Assembly (NCBI GenBank): GCA_024399035.1
Contig: JAKSID010000006.1
Span: forward strand, 26,938-90,937
Length of the DNA stretch: 64,000 nucleotides
Reading direction: 5' to 3'
Origin: Fibrobacter sp.
Lineage (GTDB): Bacteria > Fibrobacterota > Fibrobacteria > Fibrobacterales > Fibrobacteraceae
Part shown: positions 1 to 8,202 of the stretch, piece by piece
Layout: every line of letters begins with the position of its first letter
Position numbering within the stretch: the stretch's first letter is position 1
Notes under the pieces: generated by a model
Seen by the model: the letters and a program-made list of their open reading frames with translations, nothing else
Databases searched by the model: none
Told to the model about the DNA's origin: nothing
Program-made: the position numbers and the translations under genes

Positions 1-181
1 TTGGTTCCTCATGTTGTTCCCCCTCTCTTGGGGACTTCTTCGAGTGGCCTTTGGTTTGCATTGGTTGTCCGATGTCCTTTTCGGAATCATCTTCGGCATC
101 CTTTGCTTTGTGGCCGGTCATTTTGTTTGGATGCCCATTTCAAATATTCTTGCTGAATTACTGCCTTCGCTGACTTTTTAG
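1..181 (+). CDS. PAP2-family phosphatase, C-terminal fragment
   Basis: The frame is open from the window edge to TAG at 179-181 and gives about 59 residues. It reads R-x5-H-x3-D inside LLRVAFGLHWLSDVLFG, which is the third PAP2 (type 2 phosphatidic acid phosphatase) motif with the catalytic His and its Asp partner. A hydrophobic helix follows. PAP2 enzymes are integral membrane phosphatases acting on lipid phosphates such as undecaprenyl pyrophosphate or phosphatidic acid. The substrate here cannot be told from the fragment. The next gene starts about 20 bases downstream and may be co-transcribed. Confidence 0.75.
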   Translation, partial: WFLMLFPLSWGLLRVAFGLHWLSDVLFGIIFGILCFVAGHFVWMPISNILAELLPSLTF

Positions 182-202
182 TTTTTGCTTTCCGGGCACG
201 TT

Positions 203-877
203 ATGAACCAGTACGTTTCTGCAAAAGATTTCTTTGCGAACCTCTCGCCTAATGCGCGAGTTTATCTGTTAATCCGCCATGGGGAACGTCGCCATATTTT
301 GCCGTCGGATACGGACAACGGGGCTCATGTGGGCCTTACAGATACTGGCCGTCAGCAGGCTTACAATCTCGGTACCTTGTTCCCGCCAGAAGGTGACGCG
401 GTCTACTTCTCCAGCCCAGTGGGCCGTTGCATTGAGACCGCACAGCGCATCGGGGAGGGCCGTGCCTCTGTGGGAGGTCCCGCCGCCGCCCCGGTCCAGG
501 TCCTTGATCCCTTGGGTGATTTCTTTGTTCGTAATTTCGACGAGTACTACGCGGTGCTGAACGAAAAATTCTACCCCAGCATCTGCCAGTGGATTGCCGA
601 TGGTGTACATCCAGCTTATTACCCCATCGCAGAGCGTGCCGAACAAATGCGCCAGATGATGTTTGAAAAAGGAACTGCCCGATTCAACATCTTTGCTTCC
701 CACGATGCTTGGATTGTCCCCTGCCTGGCCCATTTCTGCAAGTTCTGCTTTACCCCCAGCGTGTGGATGAATTTCCTGACTGGACTGGCTTTTGTGGTTG
801 AATCGGGAAAACCGGAGCAAATCGTACCGATTTCTGCCTTAAATGACGGAAATTTGGTGTTTAGCTCCGTTTTTTAG
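203..877 (+). CDS. Histidine phosphatase (phosphoglycerate mutase-like) family protein
   Basis: The 224-residue protein carries the RHG phosphohistidine motif near residues 25-27 (LLIRHGERR), a TDTGRQQA segment typical of the family, and a later SHDAWI that supplies the second catalytic His. The family ranges from cofactor-dependent phosphoglycerate mutases to broad phosphatases. At this length and without a clear mutase signature, a small-molecule or phosphoprotein phosphatase is likelier than the glycolytic enzyme. The ATG at 203 is preferred over an in-frame TTG at 185, although neither has a strong ribosome site. No signal peptide is seen, so it should be cytoplasmic. Confidence 0.75.
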   Translation: MNQYVSAKDFFANLSPNARVYLLIRHGERRHILPSDTDNGAHVGLTDTGRQQAYNLGTLFPPEGDAVYFSSPVGRCIETAQRIGEGRASVGGPAAAPVQVLDPLGDFFVRNFDEYYAVLNEKFYPSICQWIADGVHPAYYPIAERAEQMRQMMFEKGTARFNIFASHDAWIVPCLAHFCKFCFTPSVWMNFLTGLAFVVESGKPEQIVPISALNDGNLVFSSVF

Positions 878-879
878 TT

Positions 880-887
880 TATATTTG
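880..887 (+). promoter_or_regulatory. Putative promoter -7 box TATATTTG
   Basis: TATATTTG matches the Bacteroidetes-type TAnnTTTG element. A TTTG lies 23 bases upstream (853-856), close to the usual -33 spacing. It precedes the lipoprotein gene at 921. Confidence 0.45.
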
Positions 888-920
888 TTGTATCAATTTG
901 TCTTATTAGGAGGAATCCGA

Positions 921-1385
921 ATGAAAAAATCCCTTGTTAAGCTGCTCATGGCTCTGTCCATGGTCCTTACTTTCGCTGGCTGCGAAATCACCGTTGTTGA
1001 AGATGATCCCGTACCGGAAGTTCCCGTTCTCAAGTATAACTACAAGTGGACTTCCTACTGCGAAGGCACTAGCGACGACGCTTGCGAAGACCTGAAATCC
1101 AGTTCCTATGTTCGCATTATTGGCGAACTGATTAAGGGCCAAATCGTAACTATCGAAGCATACCTCCCGGGTGATCCGCATCCCGACTTCTCCGAAGACT
1201 ATTACTACGATGGTCGTAAGGAAGACGCTCTCGGAACTTATTATGACTTCTACTCTGTAAGCGAAAATCCGGCTACCAGCTTCGCTGTCTATGACGGAGA
1301 CTACGCTAGCTTCTACATGGAAGACGAATCCTGGATGTACAACTTCACCAACGATCCGGACCTCTATAAGAAGGCTGCTAAGTAA
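921..1385 (+). CDS. Small secreted lipoprotein, unknown function
   Basis: The 154-residue protein starts MKKSLVKLLMALSMVLTFAGC, a signal peptide ending in a lipobox (FAGC, Cys near residue 21), so it should be lipidated and exported. The mature part is acidic and rich in Tyr and Asp, with several Cys (YCEG, DACED) that could form disulfides. I do not recognise a family. A strong Shine-Dalgarno (TAGGAGG, 907-913) sits 7 bases before the ATG, a TATATTTG box lies upstream, and a terminator follows, so it is probably monocistronic. Confidence 0.75.
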   Translation: MKKSLVKLLMALSMVLTFAGCEITVVEDDPVPEVPVLKYNYKWTSYCEGTSDDACEDLKSSSYVRIIGELIKGQIVTIEAYLPGDPHPDFSEDYYYDGRKEDALGTYYDFYSVSENPATSFAVYDGDYASFYMEDESWMYNFTNDPDLYKKAAK

Positions 1386-1410
1386 CGAGTCGTTACTAAA
1401 CTTTTAAAAA

Positions 1411-1438
1411 GATCCTGCGTAACTGCAGGGTCTTTTTT
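1411..1438 (+). terminator. Rho-independent terminator
   Basis: An 8-bp stem GATCCTGC/GCAGGGTC (two G-U pairs) is followed by TTTTTT. It closes the lipoprotein gene ending at 1385. Confidence 0.8.
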
Positions 1439-1453
1439 ATATACATTCATGGT

Positions 1454-2419
1454 ATGAACGCCTACCGTCGAATCTTTGTTTTGGGCTCCGGCTTTAGCAA
1501 GTCCTTCTTGCCTCAGATGCCCACCCTTCGCGACTTGAACGAGCTGATACCCTTCGGGATTCCCGAGGAGTTCCCTCACTTTCGTGAATACTGCAAGCGC
1601 TTTTTGGAACTGTGCAATGGTCAGTCTGAATACTTGAGCATCGAGTCCCTGGCGACTTCTATTTTGTCTGCAAGAATCTTTCCGGGGGAGCGTGAGCGTC
1701 TTTATCACGCTAGCTTGCGCTTTGAACTGTTGCGTTTTATTGCTAGCGTCATCCGTCACGATGAGGCTCTTTCGCCGGATGCTGCCGCGGTCATGCGTAA
1801 GTTCCTTAAGTCTTGCGTCAATTGTCCATCGGAGGGCGTCCGTGACACTTTGCTGCTCAGCTTCAATTATGACACTTTGATTGAATCCGCCATTGCCAAC
1901 GATTCAGAACTTCGCAATACGTTATCTGTAGATTACGGTGTCCGTATTGACCGCGCCGATCGTTCCGCTAGCCAGCAGCCTTTGCAGCATACCATCGATT
2001 TGCTCAAGATTCACGGTTCCTTGAACTGGTTCCCCATCAAGGGCGTTGCCGATGAACTGGACCTTAAGAATGTTTGCCAGGTGGAACCGGAAGACCGCAG
2101 TTTCCCCATCTATTGTGAAGACACTCCCATCTACATTCCCATGGCCCACGCCAAGGAAAGTTTCCTTCGTGGTAGCCTGTTCAATGTTCTCTGGAGCAAG
2201 GCCGATTACTATTTGAAGAATGCCGAGGAAATTTATTTTGTGGGCTATGGTTTCCCAAAGTCCGACGTAAACAACTTGGAATTTTTGCTGACCCACCGGG
2301 AGCGCTTCAAAAAAGTGGTCGTTTTTGAGCGTGAAGGCCATCCCGATCTAGTCCGATTGGAAAATCTCCTGGGCAAGGGCCTGGTCCAGTCCATGGATGC
2401 CAAAGATTTCTTTACGTAG
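1454..2419 (+). CDS. SIR2-like domain protein (putative NAD-binding/NADase)
   Basis: The 321-residue protein has the layout of prokaryotic SIR2-like proteins: an N-terminal nucleotide-binding loop LGSGFSKS (residues 10-17), SFNYDTL with Asn138 and Asp140 (the TQNID equivalent), KIHGSLNW with the conserved His187, then a late YIPMAHAK and GYGFPKSD block. Classical sirtuins deacetylate proteins with NAD. Members with this NYD...HGS pattern are often NAD hydrolases in anti-phage systems (ThsA, DSR, SIR2-Argonaute partners). Here the domain fills the whole protein, and no effector or sensor partner lies next to it, so the role is open. A TATATA stretch directly upstream and the lack of a clear ribosome site suggest a short leader. 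Neighbours are ordinary. Confidence 0.7.
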   Translation: MNAYRRIFVLGSGFSKSFLPQMPTLRDLNELIPFGIPEEFPHFREYCKRFLELCNGQSEYLSIESLATSILSARIFPGERERLYHASLRFELLRFIASVIRHDEALSPDAAAVMRKFLKSCVNCPSEGVRDTLLLSFNYDTLIESAIANDSELRNTLSVDYGVRIDRADRSASQQPLQHTIDLLKIHGSLNWFPIKGVADELDLKNVCQVEPEDRSFPIYCEDTPIYIPMAHAKESFLRGSLFNVLWSKADYYLKNAEEIYFVGYGFPKSDVNNLEFLLTHRERFKKVVVFEREGHPDLVRLENLLGKGLVQSMDAKDFFT

Positions 2420-2506
2420 TCTTTGACTATTTGTCAATACTTTGTTCGTAGTGTTATAGCGCGCATCCCTATAATAATGTATTTATAGGGATGAGGTGTA
2501 TGTAGT

Positions 2507-4228
2507 ATGAAAAAAACAAACTCTAGAAAGTTTGCATCCATGGTTGCCATGGCTGCAGCTTGTTCGCTTTCTGCCTGGGCCGGTCCCATTACCACTGTTG
2601 CATGGAACGGCCACGATGGCGCAGTTTCCTTTACCTTTGACGATGGCTACAACCAGCTGGACCAGCTGAGCAGTTACCTTAATTCCAATTCGGATGTGAA
2701 GGTGACCTTCTTCATTACCGGTGCCATGGGCGCTGGCAGTGGTGACTTGAGTGGCTATGTGAATATGGCCAAGAACGGTCACGAAATCGGTAACCACTCC
2801 AAGAGCCACAAGGATATGACTACTGTGGGTGACCTGACCACGGAAACTACCGGCTGGAAGAACAGCTTGCTTTCCAAGGGCGCTCCCGAGGTCTATACTT
2901 TTGCAACTCCTTATTGCGCCAGCAACAATAACGTCGCCAATGCCATCAGCAAGGACCATATTGCCAACCGCAACTGCGCCGGCGCCAAGTATTATGGCTG
3001 GAGCTCTGAACCGGAATGGATGAACATCAGCTCCAATTGTTATACCCAGGGTGGTTCCAGTACTGGAAATGCCAAGAACAATATGGGCACTGCTAAGAAT
3101 CAGAAGGCTTGGACCGTGCAGCTGAACCATGGCGTTGGTGTCAATGATACTTACGGTATTTCTACCAACGATATCAAGGCCATCATGGACGAAGCCAAGA
3201 ATCAAAAGTTGTGGATCGCTCCTTTCGGTGTAGTGGCCGCCTACTACCGCGCCCACTTTGCCATTGACAAGGCTTCCGCAACCACAACCTCCGACGGCTT
3301 CAAGGTTGCCTGGACATCTCCCCATTCCGCCATGCCCAAGTCCGTGCCTCTCCGCGTGAACATCCAGAATGTTGCCGGCAGGACCGTTTCCCAGAAGGGT
3401 AAGGTCATCCAGCCTAATTCCGATGGAACTTATACCATCGAGTTTATGGCGCTGGAACTGGACGTCACCGGCGAACCTCCCGAAGTCAAGCCTTTCAAGG
3501 GTGCCATTGAAATCCCGGGTACGGTGGAAGGTGAAAACTACGACACTTATGCTTATGAACATGCCAAGGACGGTAACGATGCTACGGGCTACCGCACCGA
3601 TGACGCAGGCATTGTGACGGCTGGCACCGGTTATGCTGTAGGCTATACTTCTGCAGGTGACTATTTCGAATACACTCTGGATGTGAAAACTGCTGGCAAG
3701 TACAAGGTTTCTGTCAACGGCGCTACCGGAAACTCTTCCGATGGTACGGTTACTGTTTCCGTGGGCTCCCAGAAGGTGGACGTTGCTGTTGCTGCCAAGG
3801 GTGACTGGAATACTTATTCCGAAACTGCTGGTGGCGAAATCGAGCTTGCTGCCGGTAAGCAGACTTTACGCCTTACCATCAATAACGACAACCTGAATGT
3901 GGACTGGATCAAGATTGCAAGTGCCGCAGAAGTTGCGCCTTCTAGTTCCTCTGTTGCTTCCTCCAGTTCCGCCGAAGCTGTTGCCCCGGCCTCCAGTTCC
4001 TCAGTCACCGCTTCCATCGGAAACTCCGTCCTGCTGAATGTGGGTGCGGGTATGGTCAAGTGCACCGTGTTCGACATGAACGGCAATATGCTGAAGTCGT
4101 TCCATACGGCTGTCGGGACTTCACAAGACATTTGGAACAGAGCGAAAGATGGTTTGGGTGCTGGCGTGTACATCTTGCGCTATGGCGAGGTGGGCAAGTC
4201 TATGCAATCCGTCCGCGTTCGCAAGTAG
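2507..4228 (+). CDS. Secreted CE4 polysaccharide deacetylase with CBM6 and T9SS-type tail
   Basis: The 573-residue protein opens with a signal peptide (about residues 1-25, ending SAWAG). A NodB/CE4 catalytic domain follows, with TFDDG (metal and base Asp45-Asp46) and HSKSH (metal-binding His97 and His101). A beta-rich segment leads to a CBM6-like module (about 329-472, from PFKGAIEIPG to NVDWIKI), a Ser-rich linker and a C-terminal beta domain ending in KSMQSVRVRK, which fits a T9SS type-A sorting domain. CE4 enzymes remove acetyl groups from xylan, chitin or peptidoglycan. A xylan-binding CBM6 in a plant-fibre degrader makes acetylxylan the likeliest substrate. It is a tandem paralogue of the gene at 4463. 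A GATGAGGTG site precedes the ATG. Confidence 0.85.
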   Translation: MKKTNSRKFASMVAMAAACSLSAWAGPITTVAWNGHDGAVSFTFDDGYNQLDQLSSYLNSNSDVKVTFFITGAMGAGSGDLSGYVNMAKNGHEIGNHSKSHKDMTTVGDLTTETTGWKNSLLSKGAPEVYTFATPYCASNNNVANAISKDHIANRNCAGAKYYGWSSEPEWMNISSNCYTQGGSSTGNAKNNMGTAKNQKAWTVQLNHGVGVNDTYGISTNDIKAIMDEAKNQKLWIAPFGVVAAYYRAHFAIDKASATTTSDGFKVAWTSPHSAMPKSVPLRVNIQNVAGRTVSQKGKVIQPNSDGTYTIEFMALELDVTGEPPEVKPFKGAIEIPGTVEGENYDTYAYEHAKDGNDATGYRTDDAGIVTAGTGYAVGYTSAGDYFEYTLDVKTAGKYKVSVNGATGNSSDGTVTVSVGSQKVDVAVAAKGDWNTYSETAGGEIELAAGKQTLRLTINNDNLNVDWIKIASAAEVAPSSSSVASSSSAEAVAPASSSSVTASIGNSVLLNVGAGMVKCTVFDMNGNMLKSFHTAVGTSQDIWNRAKDGLGAGVYILRYGEVGKSMQSVRVRK

Positions 4229-4251
4229 TTAAAAACCTTCTTATAAAAGAG

Positions 4252-4282
4252 GCTCCCGAGGTAATCCCCCGGGGGCTTTTTT
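4252..4282 (+). terminator. Rho-independent terminator
   Basis: A GC-rich stem GCTCCCGAGG/CCCCGGGGGC with one mismatch is followed by TTTTTT. It separates the two deacetylase genes, so they are probably transcribed independently. Confidence 0.75.
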
Positions 4283-4314
4283 GTTGGCTGTTGTAACGCC
4301 TTTGTAAAGAAAAA

Positions 4315-4330
4315 TTGCCAAAATTGGCAA
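4315..4330. promoter_or_regulatory. Operator-like palindrome TTGCCAA-AA-TTGGCAA
   Basis: Perfect 7-bp inverted repeat with a 2-bp centre, about 130 bp upstream of the second deacetylase start. It has the size and symmetry of a dimeric repressor site. The binding protein is unknown. Confidence 0.4.
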
Positions 4331-4350
4331 ATTTAAGCAAAAAACGGGGT

Positions 4351-4372
4351 GTGTTGTAACGGCGTACAACAC
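4351..4372. promoter_or_regulatory. Operator-like inverted repeat GTGTTGTA-N6-TACAACAC
   Basis: Perfect 8-bp arms with a 6-bp spacer. Its left arm and spacer (TGTTGTAACGGC, 4352-4363) repeat a sequence at 4289-4300 (TGTTGTAACGCC), so the same half-site occurs twice upstream of the deacetylase gene at 4463. Confidence 0.4.
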
Positions 4373-4462
4373 TATGTGCTACCCATTATTCCATCTTGGA
4401 ATGAAAAAAATGTAGTTCTGGGGTTAAGGAGATATACCCGAAGGTTTTGGGTAAGGTGTGTT

Positions 4463-6241
4463 ATGAATAGGAAATTTATTATCGGCGCAGCCGTAATTGC
4501 TTTGGGTGCAACTGCTGCTGTTTCTCAGGAAATTGCAACATGGGCTGGCTTCCGTCAGGCTGCCGTTAGCTTTACTTTTGACGACGGCGCTCCCAGCCAG
4601 GTGACTGATGCTGCCCCCATGTTTGACAAGTATGGTTACAAGGGTACCTTCAACCTAGTGTACAACTGGAATCCCAATTGGAGCGGTTTCCAGAACATGG
4701 CCAAGAACGGTCACGAAATTGCAAGCCACAGTAATACTCATGGCAATAATATGTCTGGTGAAGAAGCTTCTTCCAAGACAAATATCGCGGGTAAGATTAC
4801 TCAGGAATACGGTATTATTACCGTAGCATATCCCAATTGCAATGTCCCTAATGAATCTGCCGTAAAGCAGAATTATATTGTAGGTCGTATCTGTAATGGT
4901 TCCTGGCAGGGCGTTCCCGATGTTATGGACAAGAACGGCCCCAGCAACTGGGCCAAGGTCCCCGCACTTATGACCGGTTCTGAAAATGGCGTCAATACTA
5001 CTGCTGGCTATACGAACCAGATGAATTCCGCCATCCAGAAGGGCGGCTGGGTTGCATTCCTGACTCACGGCTTCCAAGGCAAGAACAACGGTAACGCTAC
5101 TTATTCTCCCACCGACATCAGTGCTATGGACGGCGCTCTCCAGTGGGCTAAGCAGAACGATTCCAAGATCTGGGTCGCTCCCATGGGTTTTGTTGCCATG
5201 TACATCAAGGAACGTAATGCTTCCAAGATCACCGAAAAGTCCTCTTCCGGATCCAGCATAACTTACACTTTGACACATAGCATTGCAGATAACATTTCCA
5301 AGTACAATTACCCTCTGTCTATCCGTGTCAAGAGCAGCTGGACCAAGGTTTCTGCAACTCAGGGTGGCAAGGCAATTGATGCTTCTATTAAGGATGGCTA
5401 CATCTATTTTGACGCAGTTCCCAATGGCGGCGATATCGTGCTTTCTTCAGATGGCGCTGCTGTTACTCCGGGCTCTAGCACTTCTACTCAACCTTCTTCC
5501 AGTGCATCTGCCGAAGGTAATCCTTTCAAGGGCGCCATCGCTGTGCCGGGTACCATCGAAGCTGAAAACTACGATGTGAACGCCTATTCCCATAGTAAGA
5601 CCGACAATGATGCCACTGGTTATCGTACCGATGATGCTGGCATTGTAAAGGCTGGTACCGGTTACGCTGTGGGTTACACCACTTCTGGCGACTACTTTGA
5701 ATATACCTTGGACGTGAAGGCCGCAGGTAAGTACAAGGTTTCTGTAAACGGTGCAACAGGTAACAATGCCGCTGGTTCAGTGACGGTTGCCGTTGGCTCC
5801 AGCAGCGTTGATGTCGCAGTAAAGAATTTGGGGGATTGGGACACTTATTCTGAAAGCGCAGGCGATGAAATCACCCTCGCCGCTGGTAAGCAGACCCTCC
5901 GTCTGACTATTAACGATGACAATCTGAATGTGGATTGGATCAAGCTTTCTACTGATGCAGTCATCCCTGCAGGATCTTCTAGCTCTACCGCTGTTGTCCC
6001 GGGTTCTTCCAGCTCCGGCACCTTGGCTATTGCAAAGGATATTATGCTGAACATCGGTTCCGGCGTGGTTAAGTGCAACGTGTTCGATATGAATGGCCAC
6101 TTGATCAAGTCCACTCATGCCGCAGTTGGAACTACACATGACATGTGGAACCAGGTGAATGCTGGCCTTGGTGCAGGTATGTACATCATGCGCTATGGCG
6201 AAGTCGGCAAGGCCATGCAGACTGTTCGCGTTCGCAAGTAA
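4463..6241 (+). CDS. Secreted CE4 polysaccharide deacetylase with CBM6 and T9SS-type tail (second copy)
   Basis: The 592-residue protein has a signal peptide (to about residue 21, AAVSQ). The CE4 domain carries TFDDG (Asp40-Asp41) and HSNTH (His89, His93). A CBM6-like module runs from about residue 354 to 497, followed by two Ser-rich linkers and a C-terminal tail ending KAMQTVRVRK. The CBM6 and tail are nearly the same as in the gene at 2507, while the catalytic domains differ more, so an old tandem duplication with diverged specificity is likely. The ATG at 4463 is chosen because the signal peptide begins there. The open frame extends 38 codons upstream, but that stretch crosses an operator-like palindrome. 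Confidence 0.85.
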   Translation: MNRKFIIGAAVIALGATAAVSQEIATWAGFRQAAVSFTFDDGAPSQVTDAAPMFDKYGYKGTFNLVYNWNPNWSGFQNMAKNGHEIASHSNTHGNNMSGEEASSKTNIAGKITQEYGIITVAYPNCNVPNESAVKQNYIVGRICNGSWQGVPDVMDKNGPSNWAKVPALMTGSENGVNTTAGYTNQMNSAIQKGGWVAFLTHGFQGKNNGNATYSPTDISAMDGALQWAKQNDSKIWVAPMGFVAMYIKERNASKITEKSSSGSSITYTLTHSIADNISKYNYPLSIRVKSSWTKVSATQGGKAIDASIKDGYIYFDAVPNGGDIVLSSDGAAVTPGSSTSTQPSSSASAEGNPFKGAIAVPGTIEAENYDVNAYSHSKTDNDATGYRTDDAGIVKAGTGYAVGYTTSGDYFEYTLDVKAAGKYKVSVNGATGNNAAGSVTVAVGSSSVDVAVKNLGDWDTYSESAGDEITLAAGKQTLRLTINDDNLNVDWIKLSTDAVIPAGSSSSTAVVPGSSSSGTLAIAKDIMLNIGSGVVKCNVFDMNGHLIKSTHAAVGTTHDMWNQVNAGLGAGMYIMRYGEVGKAMQTVRVRK

Positions 6242-6295
6242 TCACAAATTGCGATCATAGTTCCTCTTTTTTCTCTCTTTCTCTTTAGTTAAACC

Positions 6296-6337
6296 GCCCC
6301 CTAGTAGTTTCGTGTCTACCGGGGGCATTTTTTTCGT
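6296..6337 (+). terminator. Rho-independent terminator
   Basis: GCCCCC-TA-GTAG pairs with CTAC-C-GGGGGC around an 8-base loop, followed by ATTTTTTT. It ends the second deacetylase transcript. Confidence 0.75.
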
Positions 6338-6401
6338 TGCCGAATATATGTTCAACCGCGTCATCCTGGAGCCGAAGGCGATAGGGGATAAGATCCGTTG
6401 C

Positions 6402-6409
6402 TATATTTT
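6402..6409 (+). promoter_or_regulatory. Putative promoter box TATATTTT
   Basis: Lies only 6 bases before the ATG at 6416. If it is used, the mRNA would be leaderless or nearly so. Confidence 0.3.
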
Positions 6410-6415
6410 AATCGT

Positions 6416-6739
6416 ATGAAAAACTGGTGCAAGACTATTGGGGTGTTAGCGATGGTTTTTGCCTGTGCAGGTCATGCACAGCTTGCTCTTCCTAAGAAGG
6501 TGACTGATTCAGTCAGTGTGGCGCCTTCCCAGCCTATGGTCCTTGTGGATACTCTTCCGGATATCCGAGCGTTGGACGATTCCATCAGTACCATCAATGC
6601 GGAACCTTCCTTGCAGGAAACCGCCAAGAACATGGTAATCCAGAAGGGCATTGAATTGATTGGAACCACCTTGAAGAATTCCCTCTCGCCTAATTCCGCT
6701 GAAACGGATGCCGTAATCCAGGAACTTGAATACAAGTAG
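6416..6739 (+). CDS. Small exported protein, unknown function
   Basis: The 107-residue protein has a signal peptide (MKNWCKTIGVLAMVFACAG, cleavage near GHAQ). The mature part is mostly polar with a predicted helix (ETAKNMVIQKGIELIGTTLKN). No lipobox Cys is in the right place (the Cys precedes AGHA), so a periplasmic soluble protein is likelier than a lipoprotein. I recognise no family. It has no clear Shine-Dalgarno and a promoter-like box directly upstream. A terminator follows at 6775. Confidence 0.6.
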   Translation: MKNWCKTIGVLAMVFACAGHAQLALPKKVTDSVSVAPSQPMVLVDTLPDIRALDDSISTINAEPSLQETAKNMVIQKGIELIGTTLKNSLSPNSAETDAVIQELEYK

Positions 6740-6774
6740 GTTAAATTTTTACGACGGTAAAAAGAATGCTATGA

Positions 6775-6809
6775 AAAAACTCGGTGCCGTGAAGCGACCG
6801 AGTTTTTCT
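6775..6809 (+). terminator. Rho-independent terminator
   Basis: Perfect AAAAACTCGGT/ACCGAGTTTTT arms around an 11-base loop. Symmetry of the A/T flanks would let it work in both directions. Confidence 0.8.
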
Positions 6810-6818
6810 TTTTGCCAT

Positions 6819-6850
6819 GTCATTGCGAGGAGCGCAGTGACGCAGCAATT
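6819..6850. repeat. Interspersed GTCATTGCGAG...GCAAT palindromic repeat
   Basis: GTCATTGC at one end and GCAATT at the other form the base of a hairpin. Related copies occur at 42427-42509 and 63873-63904. A decayed relative may lie near 6360 (GTCATCCTGGAGCCGAAGG). Confidence 0.6.
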
Positions 6851-6887
6851 GAAGCTGAACTAGTCAGCGGTTCTTGGATTAACCCAA

Positions 6888-6966
6888 GATATACTTCGGC
6901 GCTTTCAGCGCGAAGTATATCGCCTCGGTAATGCCCGAACGTAAACGTTCTGGCGCTACACTCGGC
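6888..6966. repeat. Composite double-hairpin repeat (copy 1)
   Basis: The first hairpin pairs GATATACTTCG (6888-6898) with CGAAGTATATC (6911-6921), with CGCT/AGCG inside. A CTCGGTAATGCC box and a second inverted repeat GAACGT-AA-ACGTTC (6937-6950) follow. The same order of parts occurs in the two tandem copies at 41350-41517. It abuts the 3' end of folD. Confidence 0.55.
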
Positions 6967-7801
6967 TCAGATATTTCTCACCACTTTCAACGCTCTGGTA
7001 GATGAGGGTGTTGATGGTCATGGGGCCAACGCCGCCCGGAACCGGGGTGTATGCGCTGGAAACTTCTTCCATACCTTTTTCGCAGTCGCCGACGCCACCC
7101 GGATGGTAACCGGCGTCAACAACCACAGCGCCCTGCTTGATCCATTCCTTCCTGATGAATTCAGGCTTGCCTACAGCGCCAACGACGATGTCTGCCTGCT
7201 TCACCAGTTCCGGAACGTTGGGAGTCTTGGAGTGGCAAATGGTCACGGTGCAGTTGGCGTTCAACAGCATCATGGCCATGGGCTTGCCGAGAATTGCGGA
7301 GCGGCCAACAACAACAGCGTGCTTGCCGGAAAGTTCCACATTGTAAGCCTTCAGAAGACGCATAATGCCCTGGGGGGTAGCGCAGCCGTAGGCCTTTTCG
7401 CCCATGGACATACGGCCAAAGCCCAGGCAGGTCACGCCGTCAACGTCCTTACGGGCGTCGATAGCTTCGAAAGCGGCGCGTTCGTCGATCTGGCGAGGAA
7501 CCGGATGCTGCAGCAGAATGCCGTGCACGTCGGGGTTGTTGTTCAATTCCTGGATCTTGGCCAACAGCTGTTCGGTAGTGGTGTCCTGGGGCATGATCAC
7601 CTTGATGCTGTCCATGCCAACGCGGGCGCAGGCGTTGCCCTTCATCTTTACGTAGGTTGCGGATGCGGGATCGTCGCCAACGAGGATGGTTGCGAGAATG
7701 GGGGTCTTGCCGGTCTTTTCCTTAAGCTTAGCGACGCGTGCGCTGAGTTCTTCTTCGGTGGTCTTGGCAAGTGCCTTGCCGTCCAAAACGAGAGCTGCCA
7801 T
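6956..7801 (-). CDS. folD: Bifunctional methylenetetrahydrofolate dehydrogenase/cyclohydrolase FolD
   Basis: The 281-residue protein matches FolD along its length (E. coli FolD is 288). It shows the [13 protein letters not shown] segment with the catalytic Tyr and Lys, [13 protein letters not shown], the PATPQGIM-like [11 protein letters not shown], the Rossmann [17 protein letters not shown] loop and C-terminal [11 protein letters not shown]. It interconverts 5,10-methylene-THF and 10-formyl-THF in the cytoplasm and supplies one-carbon units to purine and Met-tRNA synthesis. The start at [11 protein letters not shown] is set by homology and by a TGGAGA site. The open frame extends 49 residues upstream, but that part is unlike FolD. 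It is transcribed against its left neighbour. Confidence 0.97.
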   Translation of the reverse strand: MAALVLDGKALAKTTEEELSARVAKLKEKTGKTPILATILVGDDPASATYVKMKGNACARVGMDSIKVIMPQDTTTEQLLAKIQELNNNPDVHGILLQHPVPRQIDERAAFEAIDARKDVDGVTCLGFGRMSMGEKAYGCATPQGIMRLLKAYNVELSGKHAVVVGRSAILGKPMAMMLLNANCTVTICHSKTPNVPELVKQADIVVGAVGKPEFIRKEWIKQGAVVVDAGYHPGGVGDCEKGMEEVSSAYTPVPGGVGPMTINTLIYQSVESGEKYLSRV

Positions 7802-7910
7802 ATTGGTCTCCAGGTTTAATTTTGTTGATTCCAAAGATAAAAAATGGCAGTTCGCTTTTAAATAGTGAAAATTCACAAAATTCGCGAAAACTAGGAATAA
7901 AGAAGCCAAC

Positions 7911-7937
7911 AAAAAAGCCCGCCTTGCAGCGAGCCTT
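7911..7937 (-). terminator. Rho-independent terminator (minus strand)
   Basis: On the minus strand GGCTCGC pairs with GCGGGCT (two G-U pairs) and TTTTT follows. It closes the small gene at 7963-8202 and separates it from folD. Confidence 0.7.
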
Positions 7938-7962
7938 ACAATTTTCATTTTGTGAAAAACTG

Positions 7963-8202
7963 TTAGAACAATTCTTCGATCACCGGGGCGATAGTGCAGA
8001 TCAAAACCCAGGGGTAAGAAAGAGAACCACGGAGCCAGCCTGTAGAGGTCGGGACCGGTGCACTGACGTACTGAACGCTGGACTTTGTGCCAGAAGCCTT
8101 GACAGAATCCTGCAAAGAATCCTTCAGGGATTCCATGGAATCGTCAAACTTTTCCTTGTTCAGGTTTGCCGAGTCAATGATGTTCATGAAACGATTGTTC
8201 AT
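7963..8202 (-). CDS. Small protein with C-terminal membrane segment, unknown function
   Basis: The 79-residue protein has an N-terminal charged helix ([23 protein letters not shown]) and a C-terminal hydrophobic stretch ([20 protein letters not shown]), so it may be tail-anchored. There is no signal peptide and no recognised family. The ATG at 8202 is preceded on the minus strand by TGGAGAAAAG, a good ribosome site. A terminator lies directly downstream, which makes it a complete small transcription unit. Confidence 0.6.
   Translation of the reverse strand: MNNRFMNIIDSANLNKEKFDDSMESLKDSLQDSVKASGTKSSVQYVSAPVPTSTGWLRGSLSYPWVLICTIAPVIEELF

Noticed and set aside
6956..7948. FolD with a 49-residue N-terminal extension
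   Set aside because: The extension is hydrophobic and unlike FolD; the start at 7801 has a good ribosome site and gives the normal length.
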